Both the position numbers and the translations under genes were made by a program. This document shows positions 27,252-38,826 of a DNA stretch of 64,000 bases, in pieces (position 1 is the first letter of the stretch; the number at the start of each line of letters is the position of its first letter). The DNA is from Roseomonas marmotae. GTDB taxonomy: Bacteria > Pseudomonadota > Alphaproteobacteria > Acetobacterales > Acetobacteraceae. Under the pieces are notes generated by a model. The model was not told where the DNA came from, did not search any database, and saw only the letters and a program-made list of their open reading frames with translations. The stretch is taken from contig NZ_CP061091.1 of the NCBI RefSeq assembly GCF_017654485.1, forward strand, positions 3,416,501-3,480,500, read 5' to 3'.

Positions 27252-27569
27252 ATGACCTACGCAGTGATCCGCACCGGCGGCAAGCAGTATCGTGTCACGC
27301 AGGACGCGGTCCTGACCGTTGAGAAGCTCGATGCCGAAGCCGGCGCGACCGTGACCTTCCAGGATGTCCTGGCCATCGGTGGCGAGGCCGGCCTGACCCT
27401 TGGCGCCCCGACGATCGCCGGCGCCACCGTCACCGCGACGGTGGTCGAGCAGACCCGTGGCGACAAGGTCATCATCTTCAAGAAGCGCCGCCGGCAGAAC
27501 AGCCGCCGCAAGAACGGCCACCGCCAGCACCAGACTGTGCTGCGCATCTCCGCCATCAACGCGGCCTGA
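27252..27569 (+). CDS. rplU: 50S ribosomal protein L21
   Basis: A 105-residue protein with the L21 opening [24 protein letters not shown] and the basic C-terminal [16 protein letters not shown] that contacts 23S rRNA. It is the first gene of the usual rplU-rpmA pair, followed by obgE. The pyrimidine-rich leader (ACTTTTTTCTTTCC near 27205) may belong to the promoter region. No known L21 leader structure could be drawn. Confidence 0.97.
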   Translation: MTYAVIRTGGKQYRVTQDAVLTVEKLDAEAGATVTFQDVLAIGGEAGLTLGAPTIAGATVTATVVEQTRGDKVIIFKKRRRQNSRRKNGHRQHQTVLRISAINAA

Positions 27570-27595
27570 TCCGGCTTCCGTAGGAGACACCTCTC

Positions 27596-30086
<2,491 letters not shown>

Positions 30087-30108
30087 CCCGGCAAAAGGAA
30101 GCCCGGCC

Positions 30109-31374
30109 GTGAACGCCATCGCCGACCCCATCGCCCGTCAGCTCGACGCCGCAGCCCGCGCCGCCCGCGCGGCCGCCGGCCAGCTCGCGCGCGCCGGGCG
30201 ACCGGCGAAGGACCAGGCGCTGCTGGCCGCCGCCGCCGCCATTCGCGCGCGGCAGGAGGCCATCCTGGCCGCCAATGCCGCCGACCTGGAGGCGGCGCCC
30301 GACCTCAGCCCCTCCTTCCGCGACCGTCTCGTGCTGAACCCCGCCCGCATCGAGGGCATGGCGAAGGGGCTGGAGGAAGTGGCCGCCCTGCCCGACCCCG
30401 TGGGCCGTGTGCTGGCGGAATGGACGCGCCCCAACGGGCTGGTGCTGAAGCGCGTGGCGCAGCCGCTGGGCGTGATCGGCATGATCTATGAGAGCCGCCC
30501 CAATGTGACGGCCGATGCCGCCGCGCTCTGCCTCAAGGCGGGCTCGGCCGTGCTGCTGCGCGGCGGCAGCGAGGGTGCTCGCAGCAGCGCCGCCATCCAT
30601 GCCTGCATGGTGGAAGGGCTGCGCGCCGCCCGGTTGCCGGAAGCCGCCGTGCAGATCGCCCCCACCCAGGACCGCGCCTTCGTCGGCGCCATGCTGCGCG
30701 CGGCGGGGCTGATCGACCTGATCATCCCGCGCGGCGGCAAGGGCCTGGTGACGCGGGTGATGGAGGAGGCGCGCGTGCCCGTCCTCGCCCATGCCGAGGG
30801 GCTCTGCCACACCTATATCCATGCCGCCGCCGACCGCTCCATGGCGCGCGCGGTGCTGGCCAATGCCAAGATGCGCCGCACCGGAGTCTGCGGCGCCACC
30901 GAGACGCTGCTGATCGACGCCGCCATCGCGCCGGAACTGCTGCCGCTGCTGGTGGAAGATCTCGCGGCGCTGGGCTGCGCCTTCAAGGCGGATGAGCGCG
31001 CGCGCTCCATCCTGCCCGCCCTGCCCGTCGCGACGGAGCAGGACTTCGCGACCGAATGGCTGGATGCCGTCCTCTCCATCAAGGTGGTGGATGGGGTGGA
31101 GAGCGCGCTCGCGCATATCCGCCGCTACGGCAGCGAGCATACGGAAGCCATCATCACCGAGGATGCCGAGGCCGCCGCCGCCTTCCTGAACGGGCTCGAT
31201 TCCGCGGTGGGCATCTGGAATGCCTCCACCCAGTTCTGCGATGGCGGCGAATTCGGTTTCGGGGCCGAGATCGGCATCGCCACCGGGCGGATGCATGCGC
31301 GCGGGCCGGTGGGGCTGGAGCAGCTCTGCACCTACCGCTACCACGTCATCGGCACCGGCCAGACACGCCCCTGA
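30109..31374 (+). CDS. proA: Gamma-glutamyl phosphate reductase
   Basis: A 421-residue aldehyde-dehydrogenase-fold enzyme reducing glutamyl phosphate to glutamate semialdehyde with NADPH. Seen are [24 protein letters not shown] and the active-site cysteine segment [14 protein letters not shown] near residue 260. It starts at GTG 30109 (AAAAGGAAG upstream); the frame running further upstream overlaps proB. With ProB it forms the first half of proline synthesis; no proC is in the window. Confidence 0.96.
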   Translation: MNAIADPIARQLDAAARAARAAAGQLARAGRPAKDQALLAAAAAIRARQEAILAANAADLEAAPDLSPSFRDRLVLNPARIEGMAKGLEEVAALPDPVGRVLAEWTRPNGLVLKRVAQPLGVIGMIYESRPNVTADAAALCLKAGSAVLLRGGSEGARSSAAIHACMVEGLRAARLPEAAVQIAPTQDRAFVGAMLRAAGLIDLIIPRGGKGLVTRVMEEARVPVLAHAEGLCHTYIHAAADRSMARAVLANAKMRRTGVCGATETLLIDAAIAPELLPLLVEDLAALGCAFKADERARSILPALPVATEQDFATEWLDAVLSIKVVDGVESALAHIRRYGSEHTEAIITEDAEAAAAFLNGLDSAVGIWNASTQFCDGGEFGFGAEIGIATGRMHARGPVGLEQLCTYRYHVIGTGQTRP

Positions 31375-31385
31375 GCCCCGATCCC

Positions 31386-31985
31386 TTGCGCCCGCCTTTC
31401 GAGCCGGCCCGCTTCGGCGACCGGCGCCGCCTCCGCATCGGCCTGCTGGGCGGCAGCTTCAACCCCGCGCATGAGGGCCATCTGCATGTGGCCCTCATGG
31501 CACTGCGCGCGCTGCGGCTGAACCAGGTCTGGCTGATGGTCTCCCCGGGCAATCCGCTGAAGCCGGTCAGGGGCATGGCGCCGTTCGAGGAGCGCCTGGC
31601 CTCGGCCCGGCGCATCGCCCGGCCACCGCGCATCCTGGCCACGGAGATCGAAGCCGCGCTGGGCGAGCGTTACAGCGCCCTGACCCTGGCGAAGCTCGCG
31701 AAACGTTTCCCGCGCGCCTGCTTTGTCTGGATCATCGGCGCCGACAATCTCTGGCAGCTTCCGCGCTGGCGCCGCTGGCAGGAACTGGTGGCCCGCACGC
31801 CCATGGCGGTGCTGCCGCGGCCGGGATGGACCCGCAAGGCGCTTGCGGGTACGGCGGCGCGGCGGCTGCGGCAGAAGCGGCGGCGGCCCGGCCATCTCGG
31901 CGGCTGTGCCCCAGGCTGGACACTGGTGCCGGCGCGCGAGCACCCCGCCAGCGCCACCGCCATCCGCGCGGGCACGCGCGCTTAA
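31386..31985 (+). CDS. nadD: Nicotinate-nucleotide adenylyltransferase
   Basis: A 199-residue nucleotidyltransferase that makes deamido-NAD from nicotinate mononucleotide and ATP. The motif GLLGGSFNPAHEGHLHVAL has the HxGH site, FVWIIGADNLWQL follows, and SATAIR near the end is the (I/S)SxTxxR motif. No ATG or GTG precedes the first conserved strand, and TTG 31386 is the only reasonable start. It lies 11 bases after proA and 96 bases before rsfS. Confidence 0.93.
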   Translation: MRPPFEPARFGDRRRLRIGLLGGSFNPAHEGHLHVALMALRALRLNQVWLMVSPGNPLKPVRGMAPFEERLASARRIARPPRILATEIEAALGERYSALTLAKLAKRFPRACFVWIIGADNLWQLPRWRRWQELVARTPMAVLPRPGWTRKALAGTAARRLRQKRRRPGHLGGCAPGWTLVPAREHPASATAIRAGTRA

Positions 31986-32081
31986 ACCAAGCGGGGAATC
32001 GGTGCTGGCGACGCACCGGCTTCCCGCGCCATACACATTACGGCCAGATAATGCCGTAGAGCAGGATTCAGAGGACGCAGC

Positions 32082-33197
32082 ATGGCCCGTACCCCCAAAG
32101 CCCCCGCAGACAGCCCGCCCCGCCGCAAGCCGGCCACCACCCGCGTTCCCGGCAAGGCCGCCACGCTGCGTACCGCCAAGCCGGCAGCAGCCGCCAAGGC
32201 CCCCGCGCGCGCCAAGCCCGCCGCCCGCCCCGCGCGTGAAGAAGCCGCGGTGCCCAGGGCCGCCCGTGCCGCCGCCGCCAGCAAGGTGAGCGCCGGCAAG
32301 GCGGCCGCGAAGCCCGCCGCGCGCTCCACCGCCGCCAAGGCCGCCCCCGCGAGGAAGCCGGCGCGCGCCGCCGCGCCGAAGGCCGCCGCGCCCAGGACGG
32401 CGTCCCGCGCCACCGCCAAGCCGGCTGCCGGGACCAGCATGCGCGGCACGGCCAGCAAGGCCGCCGCCAGCAAGCCGGCCCGCGCCGCCAGGCCCGCTGC
32501 TGCCACCAGGGCACCGGCCAAGGCCACCACCGCCAAGGCCAGCAGCACCTCCAGGACAGGGACGGCCAAGTCCGCCCCGGTCCGCAGCAGCCGCCCCGCC
32601 CCGGCCAAGGCGGCCGCCCCCAAGGCTACCGCCACCCGGAAGCCCGCCGCCACCCCGGCGCCGAAGGCCACCAGCCGCACCGCCGCGAAGCCCGCCGCTC
32701 CGCGTCCGAAGCGGGTGAAGCTCACTCCGCCGCAGATCGATCGGCTGGTGCAGGTCACGGTCGAGAGCCTGGAGGCTGACAAGGCCGAGGATATCGTCGT
32801 GCTGGACGTGGCCACCCGCGCCACCTTCGCGGACCGTATGGTGATCGCCACCGGCCTGGTGGAGCGGCAGATCCAGGCGATGGCCGGACATATCGAGAAG
32901 GCGCTGGCGGAACTCGGCATGAAGCGCCTGCGCAGCGAAAGCTCGCCCGACTGGGTGCTGCTGGATGCCGGGGACCTTGTCGTGCACCTCTTCAAGCCGG
33001 AGGCCCGCGCCAACTACCGGCTGGAGAAGATGTGGGGGCCCGACAGCCCGCTGGATGCCGAAAGCCCCGCGGCGGCCGAGAGCACCCGGCCCACCCCCTC
33101 CGACTTCGATGAGGAGGACGAGGCCTATGAGGAAGAGGACGTTATCGAGGAGGCCGCCGCCGACCCTTATCTGGACGATGAGGAGGAGCAGGGCTGA
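32082..33197 (+). CDS. rsfS: Ribosome silencing factor RsfS with long histone-like N-terminal extension
   Basis: A 371-residue protein where RsfS is normally 105-150. Residues about 210-325 are a normal RsfS domain ([48 protein letters not shown]), which binds L14 and blocks subunit joining. Residues 1-209 are almost only Ala, Lys, Pro, Arg, Ser and Thr in AAKPAA-like repeats, as in histone H1 or AlgP tails. The end is strongly acidic ([14 protein letters not shown]). ATG 32082 has GAGGAC upstream and the coding pattern is continuous. An internal ATG near residue 122 would give a shorter form. It sits between nadD and rlmH, the normal order. Confidence 0.88.
   Translation: MARTPKAPADSPPRRKPATTRVPGKAATLRTAKPAAAAKAPARAKPAARPAREEAAVPRAARAAAASKVSAGKAAAKPAARSTAAKAAPARKPARAAAPKAAAPRTASRATAKPAAGTSMRGTASKAAASKPARAARPAAATRAPAKATTAKASSTSRTGTAKSAPVRSSRPAPAKAAAPKATATRKPAATPAPKATSRTAAKPAAPRPKRVKLTPPQIDRLVQVTVESLEADKAEDIVVLDVATRATFADRMVIATGLVERQIQAMAGHIEKALAELGMKRLRSESSPDWVLLDAGDLVVHLFKPEARANYRLEKMWGPDSPLDAESPAAAESTRPTPSDFDEEDEAYEEEDVIEEAAADPYLDDEEEQG
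33181..33196 (+). promoter_or_regulatory. Ribosome-binding site deciding a CTG start for rlmH
   Basis: AGGAGG (33181-33186) stands seven bases before CTG 33194. A stop codon in the rlmH frame at 33179-33181 limits the gene to starts from here on, and the conserved N-terminus of RlmH is encoded right after the CTG. Confidence 0.65.
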
Positions 33198-33664
33198 GCC
33201 GCGCGCCGCTGCTGCTGGCCGTCGGCCGGCTGAAGCCGGGGCCGGAGGCGGCGCTCTTCGCGCAGCATAACGCCCGCCTCCGCCCGCCCCTGGCGGTGAA
33301 GGAGATCCCGGAGGCCCGTGGCTCGGCCGCCGAGATCCGCCGCCGGGAGGGCGCCGCCCTGCTGGCGGCGCTGCCTGAGGGCGCGCTGGCCGTCGCCATG
33401 GACCTGGGCGGCGCCACCCCGGACAGCGAGGAACTGGCGGCGCTCAGCGCGAAATGGGAGGAAAGCGGGCGTCAGCTCGCCTTCCTGATCGGCGGCGCCG
33501 AGGGGCTGGACCCCTCGGTGCTGGCGCGGGCGGAATACCGGCTCTCACTGGGCCGGCTGACCTGGCCGCATTTCCTGGTGCGCGGGCTGCTGGCGGAACA
33601 GCTCTACCGCGCCCAGGCCATCCGCACCGGCCATCCCTATCACCGGGCCTGGCGGCCGGGCTGA
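33194..33664 (+). CDS. rlmH: 23S rRNA (pseudouridine-1915-N3)-methyltransferase RlmH
   Basis: A 156-residue SPOUT methyltransferase, the normal family length, if started at CTG 33194, overlapping the rsfS stop as CTGA. The first residues, [24 protein letters not shown], match the conserved N-terminus of the family and would be lost with the next usual start (GTG 33296, 122 residues). The SAM knot [14 protein letters not shown] and the C-terminal ...[13 protein letters not shown] are intact. It methylates pseudouridine 1915 in helix 69 of 23S rRNA on 70S ribosomes. The start is inferred from conservation and Shine-Dalgarno position. Confidence 0.87.
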   Translation: MSRAPLLLAVGRLKPGPEAALFAQHNARLRPPLAVKEIPEARGSAAEIRRREGAALLAALPEGALAVAMDLGGATPDSEELAALSAKWEESGRQLAFLIGGAEGLDPSVLARAEYRLSLGRLTWPHFLVRGLLAEQLYRAQAIRTGHPYHRAWRPG

Positions 33665-33674
33665 GGCTCCGGCC

Positions 33675-34571
33675 TCAGCCCTTCCAGGCCGCCACCACCA
33701 CCGCGCCGACATCGGCCAGGGTGGCGTCGCGCGTGGCGGCATCGGCCGGGCTGCTGGTCAGGTAGGCCGCCACCAGTACCGGCGCGCCACCGCCGGGCGG
33801 CCAGAGCAGCCCGACATCGTTGCGGGTGCCATGCCCGCCAGAGCCGGTCTTGTCCTCCACAAGCCAGCCCTGCGGCAACCGCGCCTTCAGGCATGCGTCG
33901 CCAGTACGGCTGGCCCGCATCCAGCCCCGCAGCAGCGCGCGGGAGGAATCGGAAAGCCCCTGTCCCAGCGTCAGGCCCTGGAGGTGCCCCAGCATGGCGG
34001 CGGGGCTGGTGGTGTCGCGCGCATCGCCGGGGCGGCCTTCGTTCAGCGCGGTCTCCATCCGGTCCAGCCGGGTCACCTCATCGCCCTGCCCGCGCGCCCA
34101 GGCCGTCAGCCCCGCCGGGCCGCCGAGGACATCCAGCAGCAGATTCCCCGCGGTATTGTCGCTCAGCGTCACCGCCGCCCCGGCGATCTCCGCCAGGGTC
34201 ATGCCGTCCCGCCCCGCATGCTTCTCCGTGGCGGGGGAATAGGTCACGAGATCCTCGCGCGCGAAGCGGATGCGCCGCTCCAGCCTCTCCTGCCCCGCAT
34301 CCACCCGCGCCAGCACGGCGCCCGCCGCCAGCATCTTGAAGGTGCTGGTCATGGGGAAGCGCTCATCCTGCCGGTGTCCTGCCCGGCGACCGCTGCCGGT
34401 GTCCAGCACCGCCACGCCCAGCCGCCCGCCATGTGCCGCCTCGATCCGGGCGAAGGCTTCCGGCAGGGCGCCGAAATCCTCCCGCGCGCCGGCCCGCGCC
34501 AGCCCCGCGCCCATCCCCCAGCCGCCCAGCGCCAGCGCCGCGCCGCCCATCCATTGCCGCCTGCCGATCAT
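33675..34571 (-). CDS. Class A beta-lactamase
   Basis: A 298-residue serine beta-lactamase with a twin-arginine-like signal peptide (GRRQWMGGAALALGG). All active-site elements are present: S76-T-F-K79, S137-D-N139, E173-TAL-N177 on the omega loop, and K241-T-G243. It is a periplasmic enzyme hydrolysing penicillins and perhaps cephalosporins; its spectrum cannot be read from sequence. ATG 34571 sits just after GGGAGACC. An AmpR-like LysR regulator is divergent, the typical arrangement for inducible chromosomal enzymes. There are no mobile-element signs nearby, so it is probably intrinsic. Confidence 0.93.
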   Translation of the reverse strand: MIGRRQWMGGAALALGGWGMGAGLARAGAREDFGALPEAFARIEAAHGGRLGVAVLDTGSGRRAGHRQDERFPMTSTFKMLAAGAVLARVDAGQERLERRIRFAREDLVTYSPATEKHAGRDGMTLAEIAGAAVTLSDNTAGNLLLDVLGGPAGLTAWARGQGDEVTRLDRMETALNEGRPGDARDTTSPAAMLGHLQGLTLGQGLSDSSRALLRGWMRASRTGDACLKARLPQGWLVEDKTGSGGHGTRNDVGLLWPPGGGAPVLVAAYLTSSPADAATRDATLADVGAVVVAAWKG

Positions 34572-34670
34572 GCCTGGTCTCCCTCTCAACAGGGGGAAAC
34601 TGCGCGGCCCAGGGCATGGGGACAAACGATCATCCTTCGCAAGTCGGCCTAGAAAAACTAATGCGTAGGC
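34572..34670. promoter_or_regulatory. Divergent beta-lactamase / LysR intergenic region
   Basis: A 99-base region with an A-rich island (CCTAGAAAAACTAATGCG, 34648-34665) just before the regulator start. The LysR-type regulator is expected to bind here. CGCA at 34638-34641 and TGCG at 34662-34665 are weak inverted half-sites; no convincing T-N11-A box was settled on. Confidence 0.3.
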
Positions 34671-35543
34671 ATGTCCCTCTCCCACCTGCCCCTCAATGCC
34701 CTGCGTGCCTTCGAGGCCGCGGCCCGCCATCTGAGCTTCACCCGCGCGGGGCTGGAGCTGCGCGTCACCCAGGCGGCGGTGAGCCATCAGGTGAAGGCGC
34801 TTGAGGAAATCTTGGGCGTGCCTCTCTTCCGCCGCCTGCCGCGCGGCCTTGCCCTGACCGAGGAGGGAGAGGCCCTGCTGCCGGTCCTGACCGATGCCTT
34901 CCGCCGCATCGCCGGCACGCTGGACCGCTTCGAGGGCGGGCGCCTGCGGGAGGTGCTGACCATTGGCGCCGTCGGCACCTTCGTCACCGGCTGGCTGCTG
35001 CCGCGCCTGCCGGATTTCCGTGCCGCGCATCCCTTCGTGGACCTGCGCCTGATGACCAACAACAACCGCGTCGACCTGGCCGGCGAGGGGCTGGATTTCG
35101 CCCTGCGCTTCGGCGATGGCGCCTGGCATGGCACGGAGGCCACGCGGCTTTTCTCCGCGCCCCTCTCTCCGCTCTGCGCGCCGGAACTGGCCGCGCGCCT
35201 GCGCCAGCCCGCCGATCTGCTGCGGGAGGTGCTGCTGCGCTCCTACCGTGTCGATGAATGGGACCGCTGGTTCGCCACGGTGGAACTGCCCGCCCCGGCG
35301 GTGCGCGGCTTCGTCTTCGATTCCTCGCTGACCATGGCCGAGGCGGCGGTGCAGGGCGTGGGTGTCGCACTGCTGCCGGTGCGGATGTTCGGGCGCGACC
35401 TGCGCCTGGGGCGGCTGGCGCAGCCCTTTCCGGCCGGGGTCACACTCGGGGACTACTGGCTGACCCGGCTGAAATCCCGACGGGAGAGTGCCGCCATGGC
35501 GGCCTTCAGAGACTGGCTGCTGGCCCAGGCCCGGGATGCGTGA
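34671..35543 (+). CDS. LysR-family regulator, AmpR/GcvA type
   Basis: A 290-residue protein: winged helix LNALRAFEAAARHLSFTRAG and LRVTQAAVSHQVKALEE at the N-terminus, then a ligand-binding domain (LTIGAVGTFVTGWLLPRLPDF). The opening LPLNALRAFEAAARH is the AmpR/GcvA subgroup pattern. AmpR senses muropeptides released when the cell wall is damaged and switches on the divergent beta-lactamase. The gene order supports that role, but GcvA-group regulators next to other genes look alike. Confidence 0.87.
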   Translation: MSLSHLPLNALRAFEAAARHLSFTRAGLELRVTQAAVSHQVKALEEILGVPLFRRLPRGLALTEEGEALLPVLTDAFRRIAGTLDRFEGGRLREVLTIGAVGTFVTGWLLPRLPDFRAAHPFVDLRLMTNNNRVDLAGEGLDFALRFGDGAWHGTEATRLFSAPLSPLCAPELAARLRQPADLLREVLLRSYRVDEWDRWFATVELPAPAVRGFVFDSSLTMAEAAVQGVGVALLPVRMFGRDLRLGRLAQPFPAGVTLGDYWLTRLKSRRESAAMAAFRDWLLAQARDA

Positions 35544-35585
35544 CCCCGCGGCCGGCTTCCCGTTGCCTGGGCGCGGCGGTCGGGG

Positions 35586-36671
35586 TCAGAGCATCCCCCG
35601 GCGGCGCAGCACGATGCTGACCGGCTGCACCAGCACCGCCACCATGAAGATCCGCACGAGGTGGAAGGCCACGACCACCGGCACCTCCAGCAGCAGGATC
35701 TTGGCCGTGAGGGACATCTCCGCCACGCCGCCGGGGGCGGTGGCCAGCACCATGGTTGCGGGGTCCAGCCCGAAGCCGAGGCCCAGCGCCACCCCCAGCA
35801 CGGCACAGATTCCCGTCAGCAGCGCCACATGCACCAGGGCGCCTGACAGCATCCGCCCGCCACCCAGGAAGGTCGCTCGCTCGAACTGCACGCCCAGATG
35901 CGCGCCCAGCGCGATCTGCCCCGCCGCCGTCAGGGCCATCGGGACGCCGGATAAATTATAGCCCGTCATGGTCAGCCCGGCGCTGACCAGCAGCCCGCCC
36001 AGCAGCCAGAAGTTCCGCACCCCGATCCGTCCCAGCACCAGGGCCGCCAGCGCCCCGGCGCCCATCAGCAGCACGAAGCCGCCGGGCGAGAAGCCCTGTG
36101 TCACCGCCGCCAGCGCCCCGGCGAACTGCCCCTGCACGCCCAGCAGCATGAAGCTGGTGGGCACCATCACCACCACGCCCACCACCCGCAGCAGCTGCAC
36201 CACCGCCACCGCGCTGGGACGCGCGCCATAGGATTCGCCCAGCAGGCTCATCTCCGCCACGCCACCGGGGATGGAGCCGAAGAGGGCGCTGGCCCGGTCC
36301 AGCCGCGCCAGCCGCGCCAGCAGGGGCGCCAGCGCTATGCCGATGGCCAGAGTCACCAGCGCCGCCCCCAGCACCAGCAGTCCGTGCCGGGCGATGTGTT
36401 CCGAGGCATGCGGCGTGAAGAACAGGCCCAGCGCACAGCCCAGCAGCAGCATGGCGCCGTTGCGGAGCGGCCGGCTGGCCATCACCGGCGCCCCCGCCAG
36501 CCGCGCGGTGGCGACGAAGACCAGGGCGCCCAGCAGCCAGGGCAGCGGGCTATGCAGCCAGAAGAACAATCCGCCGCCCAGCCCCCCCAGCAGATAGCAG
36601 AACAGGTAGTCACGCCCTTTCCGCAGCAGGTCCGGCGGTGTGGCGGAGTGGGGAGGTATGCGGCTTTTCAT
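35586..36671 (-). CDS. AbrB-family (PF05145) integral membrane protein
   Basis: About 361 residues and 9-11 hydrophobic segments. Two homologous halves carry the same motif: SIPGGVAEMSLLGESYG in the first and TAPGGVAEMSLTAKILL in the second, the hallmark of this internally duplicated family, once labelled putative ammonia monooxygenase. The transport function is not known. ATG 36671 is preferred; a GTG four codons earlier (36683) is also possible. It is convergent with the LysR gene and divergent from the LPS operon. Confidence 0.84.
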   Translation of the reverse strand: MKSRIPPHSATPPDLLRKGRDYLFCYLLGGLGGGLFFWLHSPLPWLLGALVFVATARLAGAPVMASRPLRNGAMLLLGCALGLFFTPHASEHIARHGLLVLGAALVTLAIGIALAPLLARLARLDRASALFGSIPGGVAEMSLLGESYGARPSAVAVVQLLRVVGVVVMVPTSFMLLGVQGQFAGALAAVTQGFSPGGFVLLMGAGALAALVLGRIGVRNFWLLGGLLVSAGLTMTGYNLSGVPMALTAAGQIALGAHLGVQFERATFLGGGRMLSGALVHVALLTGICAVLGVALGLGFGLDPATMVLATAPGGVAEMSLTAKILLLEVPVVVAFHLVRIFMVAVLVQPVSIVLRRRGML

Positions 36672-36790
36672 GTCGCGACGCACACTAGACGCCAGGGCAC
36701 CGCGCGCCAGCCCCGATCAAGCCTGGGCGAGCACTTGGTTTCGCTGAGGGGCGAGCCGTGCTAGGGCGCGCTCGCCATGACGCAAGCCCC

Positions 36791-37480
36791 ATGTTCCGTT
36801 CACTGATCCGGCATCCCAGGACGCAGTCCCTGCTGGCGGGGCTCATCGGGAGTTATCTGGCGTTCTGCTACCGCACCACCCGCTGGACCCTGCTGGGCGA
36901 GGAGAATCTTCCGGATTCGCGGCAGGGCGCCCCCTATATCGTCGCCTTCTGGCATGAACGCCTGCCGATGATGCCCATGCTCTGGACCATGGTGCATGCG
37001 CGCTACCCCGGCACCGCCAAATGGCAGCCGCATGTGCTGGTCTCCCGCCACCGCGACGGGCGCTTCATCGGCGATATCGTCTCCCGCTTCCGGCTGGTGA
37101 TGATCCACGGCTCCACCTCGCGCGGGGGGGCCTCGGCGCTGCGTGCGCTGCTGCGGGTGCTGCGCTCCGGCAGCCCGGTGGCCATCACCCCCGACGGACC
37201 GCGCGGCCCGCGCCGGCAGGCGGCCGAGGGCGTGGCGCAGCTGGCCGCGCTGGCGCGCGTGCCGGTGCTGCCCACCGCCGCCGCCACCCGGTGCCACCGC
37301 CTGCTGCCCAGCTGGGACCGCATGATGCTGCCCCTGCCCTTCACCCGGGGCGTGCTGGTCTGCGGCCCCGCCATCGCCGTCGCCGAAGCCGATAGCGCCG
37401 CCGTCGCCCGCATCGGCCAGGCGCTGACCGAGGCCTGCGACCGCGCCGATGCCTGGACCGCCGGGCGGTCGGGCGCATGA
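36791..37480 (+). CDS. DUF374 lysophospholipid acyltransferase-like protein
   Basis: A 229-residue protein with an N-terminal hydrophobic stretch (LAGLIGSYLAFCYR), IVAFWHERLPMMP near residue 55, GSTSRGGASALR near 110 and ITPDGPRGPR near 135. This is the DUF374 pattern, related to glycerolipid acyltransferases. It leads the DUF374-waaA-lpxK operon common in alphaproteobacteria, so a part in lipid A or inner-core assembly is likely. The acyl donor and acceptor are unknown. ATG 36791 is chosen because conservation begins there; it overlaps waaA by four bases. Confidence 0.85.
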   Translation: MFRSLIRHPRTQSLLAGLIGSYLAFCYRTTRWTLLGEENLPDSRQGAPYIVAFWHERLPMMPMLWTMVHARYPGTAKWQPHVLVSRHRDGRFIGDIVSRFRLVMIHGSTSRGGASALRALLRVLRSGSPVAITPDGPRGPRRQAAEGVAQLAALARVPVLPTAAATRCHRLLPSWDRMMLPLPFTRGVLVCGPAIAVAEADSAAVARIGQALTEACDRADAWTAGRSGA

Positions 37481-38826
37481 GCTGGCGCTGCCGGCTGACC
37501 CGGCTGGCCGGCGGCGCCACCGCACCTCTGCTGCCGCCGCTGCTGCGCTACCGCGCCGCGCGCGGCAAGGAATCGCCCGAGCGCCTGCGGGAGCGGCAGG
37601 GCTTCGGCGCCGAGCGGCCGGATGGTCCGCTGATCTGGCTGCATGCCGCCAGCGTGGGGGAAAGCCTCTCCCTGCTGCCGTTGATGGAGACGCTGCTGGA
37701 GCAGCGTCCCGGATTGCACCTGCTGGTGACCACCGGCACCGTCACCGCCGCCGGGCTGCTGGAGCAGCGGCTGCCGCCCGCCGTGGCGGCGCGCGTCATC
37801 CACCGCTTCGCGCCGCTGGACGTGCCGGGCTGGATCGCGCGCTTCCTGGATGGCTGGCGCCCCGATGCGGTCGCCATCGCCGAGAGCGAACTCTGGCCCA
37901 ACCGCACCTATGCCCTCTCCAAGCGCGGCATCCCGGCGGCCATGATCAATGCCCGTATCTCCCCCCGCTCGGCCGCGCTATGGCGGCGCTGGGCGCCGGG
38001 GCTGGCGCGGGACCTGCTGGCCCGCTTCGCCCTGGTGGTGGCGCAGAGCGAGGACGACGCCGCGCGGCTGCGCGACCTGGGCGCGGAAGGCGCGGCCTGC
38101 TGGGGCAACCTGAAGGCCGCCGCCGCGCCGCTGCCGGCGGATGCGGCGGAGCTGGAACGGCTGCGGGCGCTGATCGGCCAGCGCCCGGTCTTTCTGGCCG
38201 CCAGCACCCATCCCGGCGAGGATGAGCCGGCGCTGGCCGCCCATCGTGCCCTGGCCCCGCGCCTGCCGGGCCTGCTGACCGTCATCGCCCCCCGCCATCC
38301 CGACCGGGGCGCCGAGGTGGCGGCTCTGGCCGCGCAGGGAACGCCGCCGCTCTCCGTCTCCCGCCGCGCAGAGGGCGGCCGGCCGGAGCCGGGCGTGGAG
38401 GTCTATGTGGCCGATACCCTGGGCGAGCTGGGGCTGTTCTTCCGCCTGGCCGGGGTGGCGCTGGTCGGCGGTTCCCTGGTGCCGAAAGGCGGGCATAATC
38501 CGCTGGAGCCGGCCCGCCTCGGCTGCCCCGTGCTCTTCGGCCCGCATACCGAGCATTTCCGCGAGGTGGCGGATGCGCTGCTGGCCGCCGGTGGGGCGCT
38601 CCGGGTGGAGAATGCCAGAACGCTGGCAGAAAACATTCAGGACGTGCTAACGAATCCGGAGCGTGCCTCCACGATGACACGCGCCGCGGCGAAGATCGCC
38701 GATAATGCCGCCCATCTGCCGGGTGCCCTGGCAGAGGCGATCCTGGCTTTGCTGCCTTCCGGCCCTGGCATTTCCGCCAAGGGTTCGGGCAGTGGTCTAG
38801 ACGAGAAAGGACGGGTTCAGGGCTGA
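37477..38826 (+). CDS. waaA: 3-deoxy-D-manno-octulosonic acid (Kdo) transferase
   Basis: A 449-residue GT30 glycosyltransferase adding Kdo to the lipid A precursor at the inner membrane. The motif IWLHAASVGESLSLLPL with the catalytic Glu, VTTGTVTAAGLL, and the C-terminal SLVPKGGHNPLEPARLGCPVLFGPHTEHF are all present. The last 20 residues are a variable tail. It is coupled to the gene before and to lpxK after (the last stop base is the first base of the lpxK ATG). Confidence 0.95.
   Translation: MSWRCRLTRLAGGATAPLLPPLLRYRAARGKESPERLRERQGFGAERPDGPLIWLHAASVGESLSLLPLMETLLEQRPGLHLLVTTGTVTAAGLLEQRLPPAVAARVIHRFAPLDVPGWIARFLDGWRPDAVAIAESELWPNRTYALSKRGIPAAMINARISPRSAALWRRWAPGLARDLLARFALVVAQSEDDAARLRDLGAEGAACWGNLKAAAAPLPADAAELERLRALIGQRPVFLAASTHPGEDEPALAAHRALAPRLPGLLTVIAPRHPDRGAEVAALAAQGTPPLSVSRRAEGGRPEPGVEVYVADTLGELGLFFRLAGVALVGGSLVPKGGHNPLEPARLGCPVLFGPHTEHFREVADALLAAGGALRVENARTLAENIQDVLTNPERASTMTRAAAKIADNAAHLPGALAEAILALLPSGPGISAKGSGSGLDEKGRVQG

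Noticed and set aside
32082..32710. Repeated GCC/AAG-rich DNA that could look like a repeat array
   Set aside because: It is coding for the Ala/Lys/Pro-rich extension of RsfS; units are irregular and in one frame, and there are no CRISPR-like spacers.
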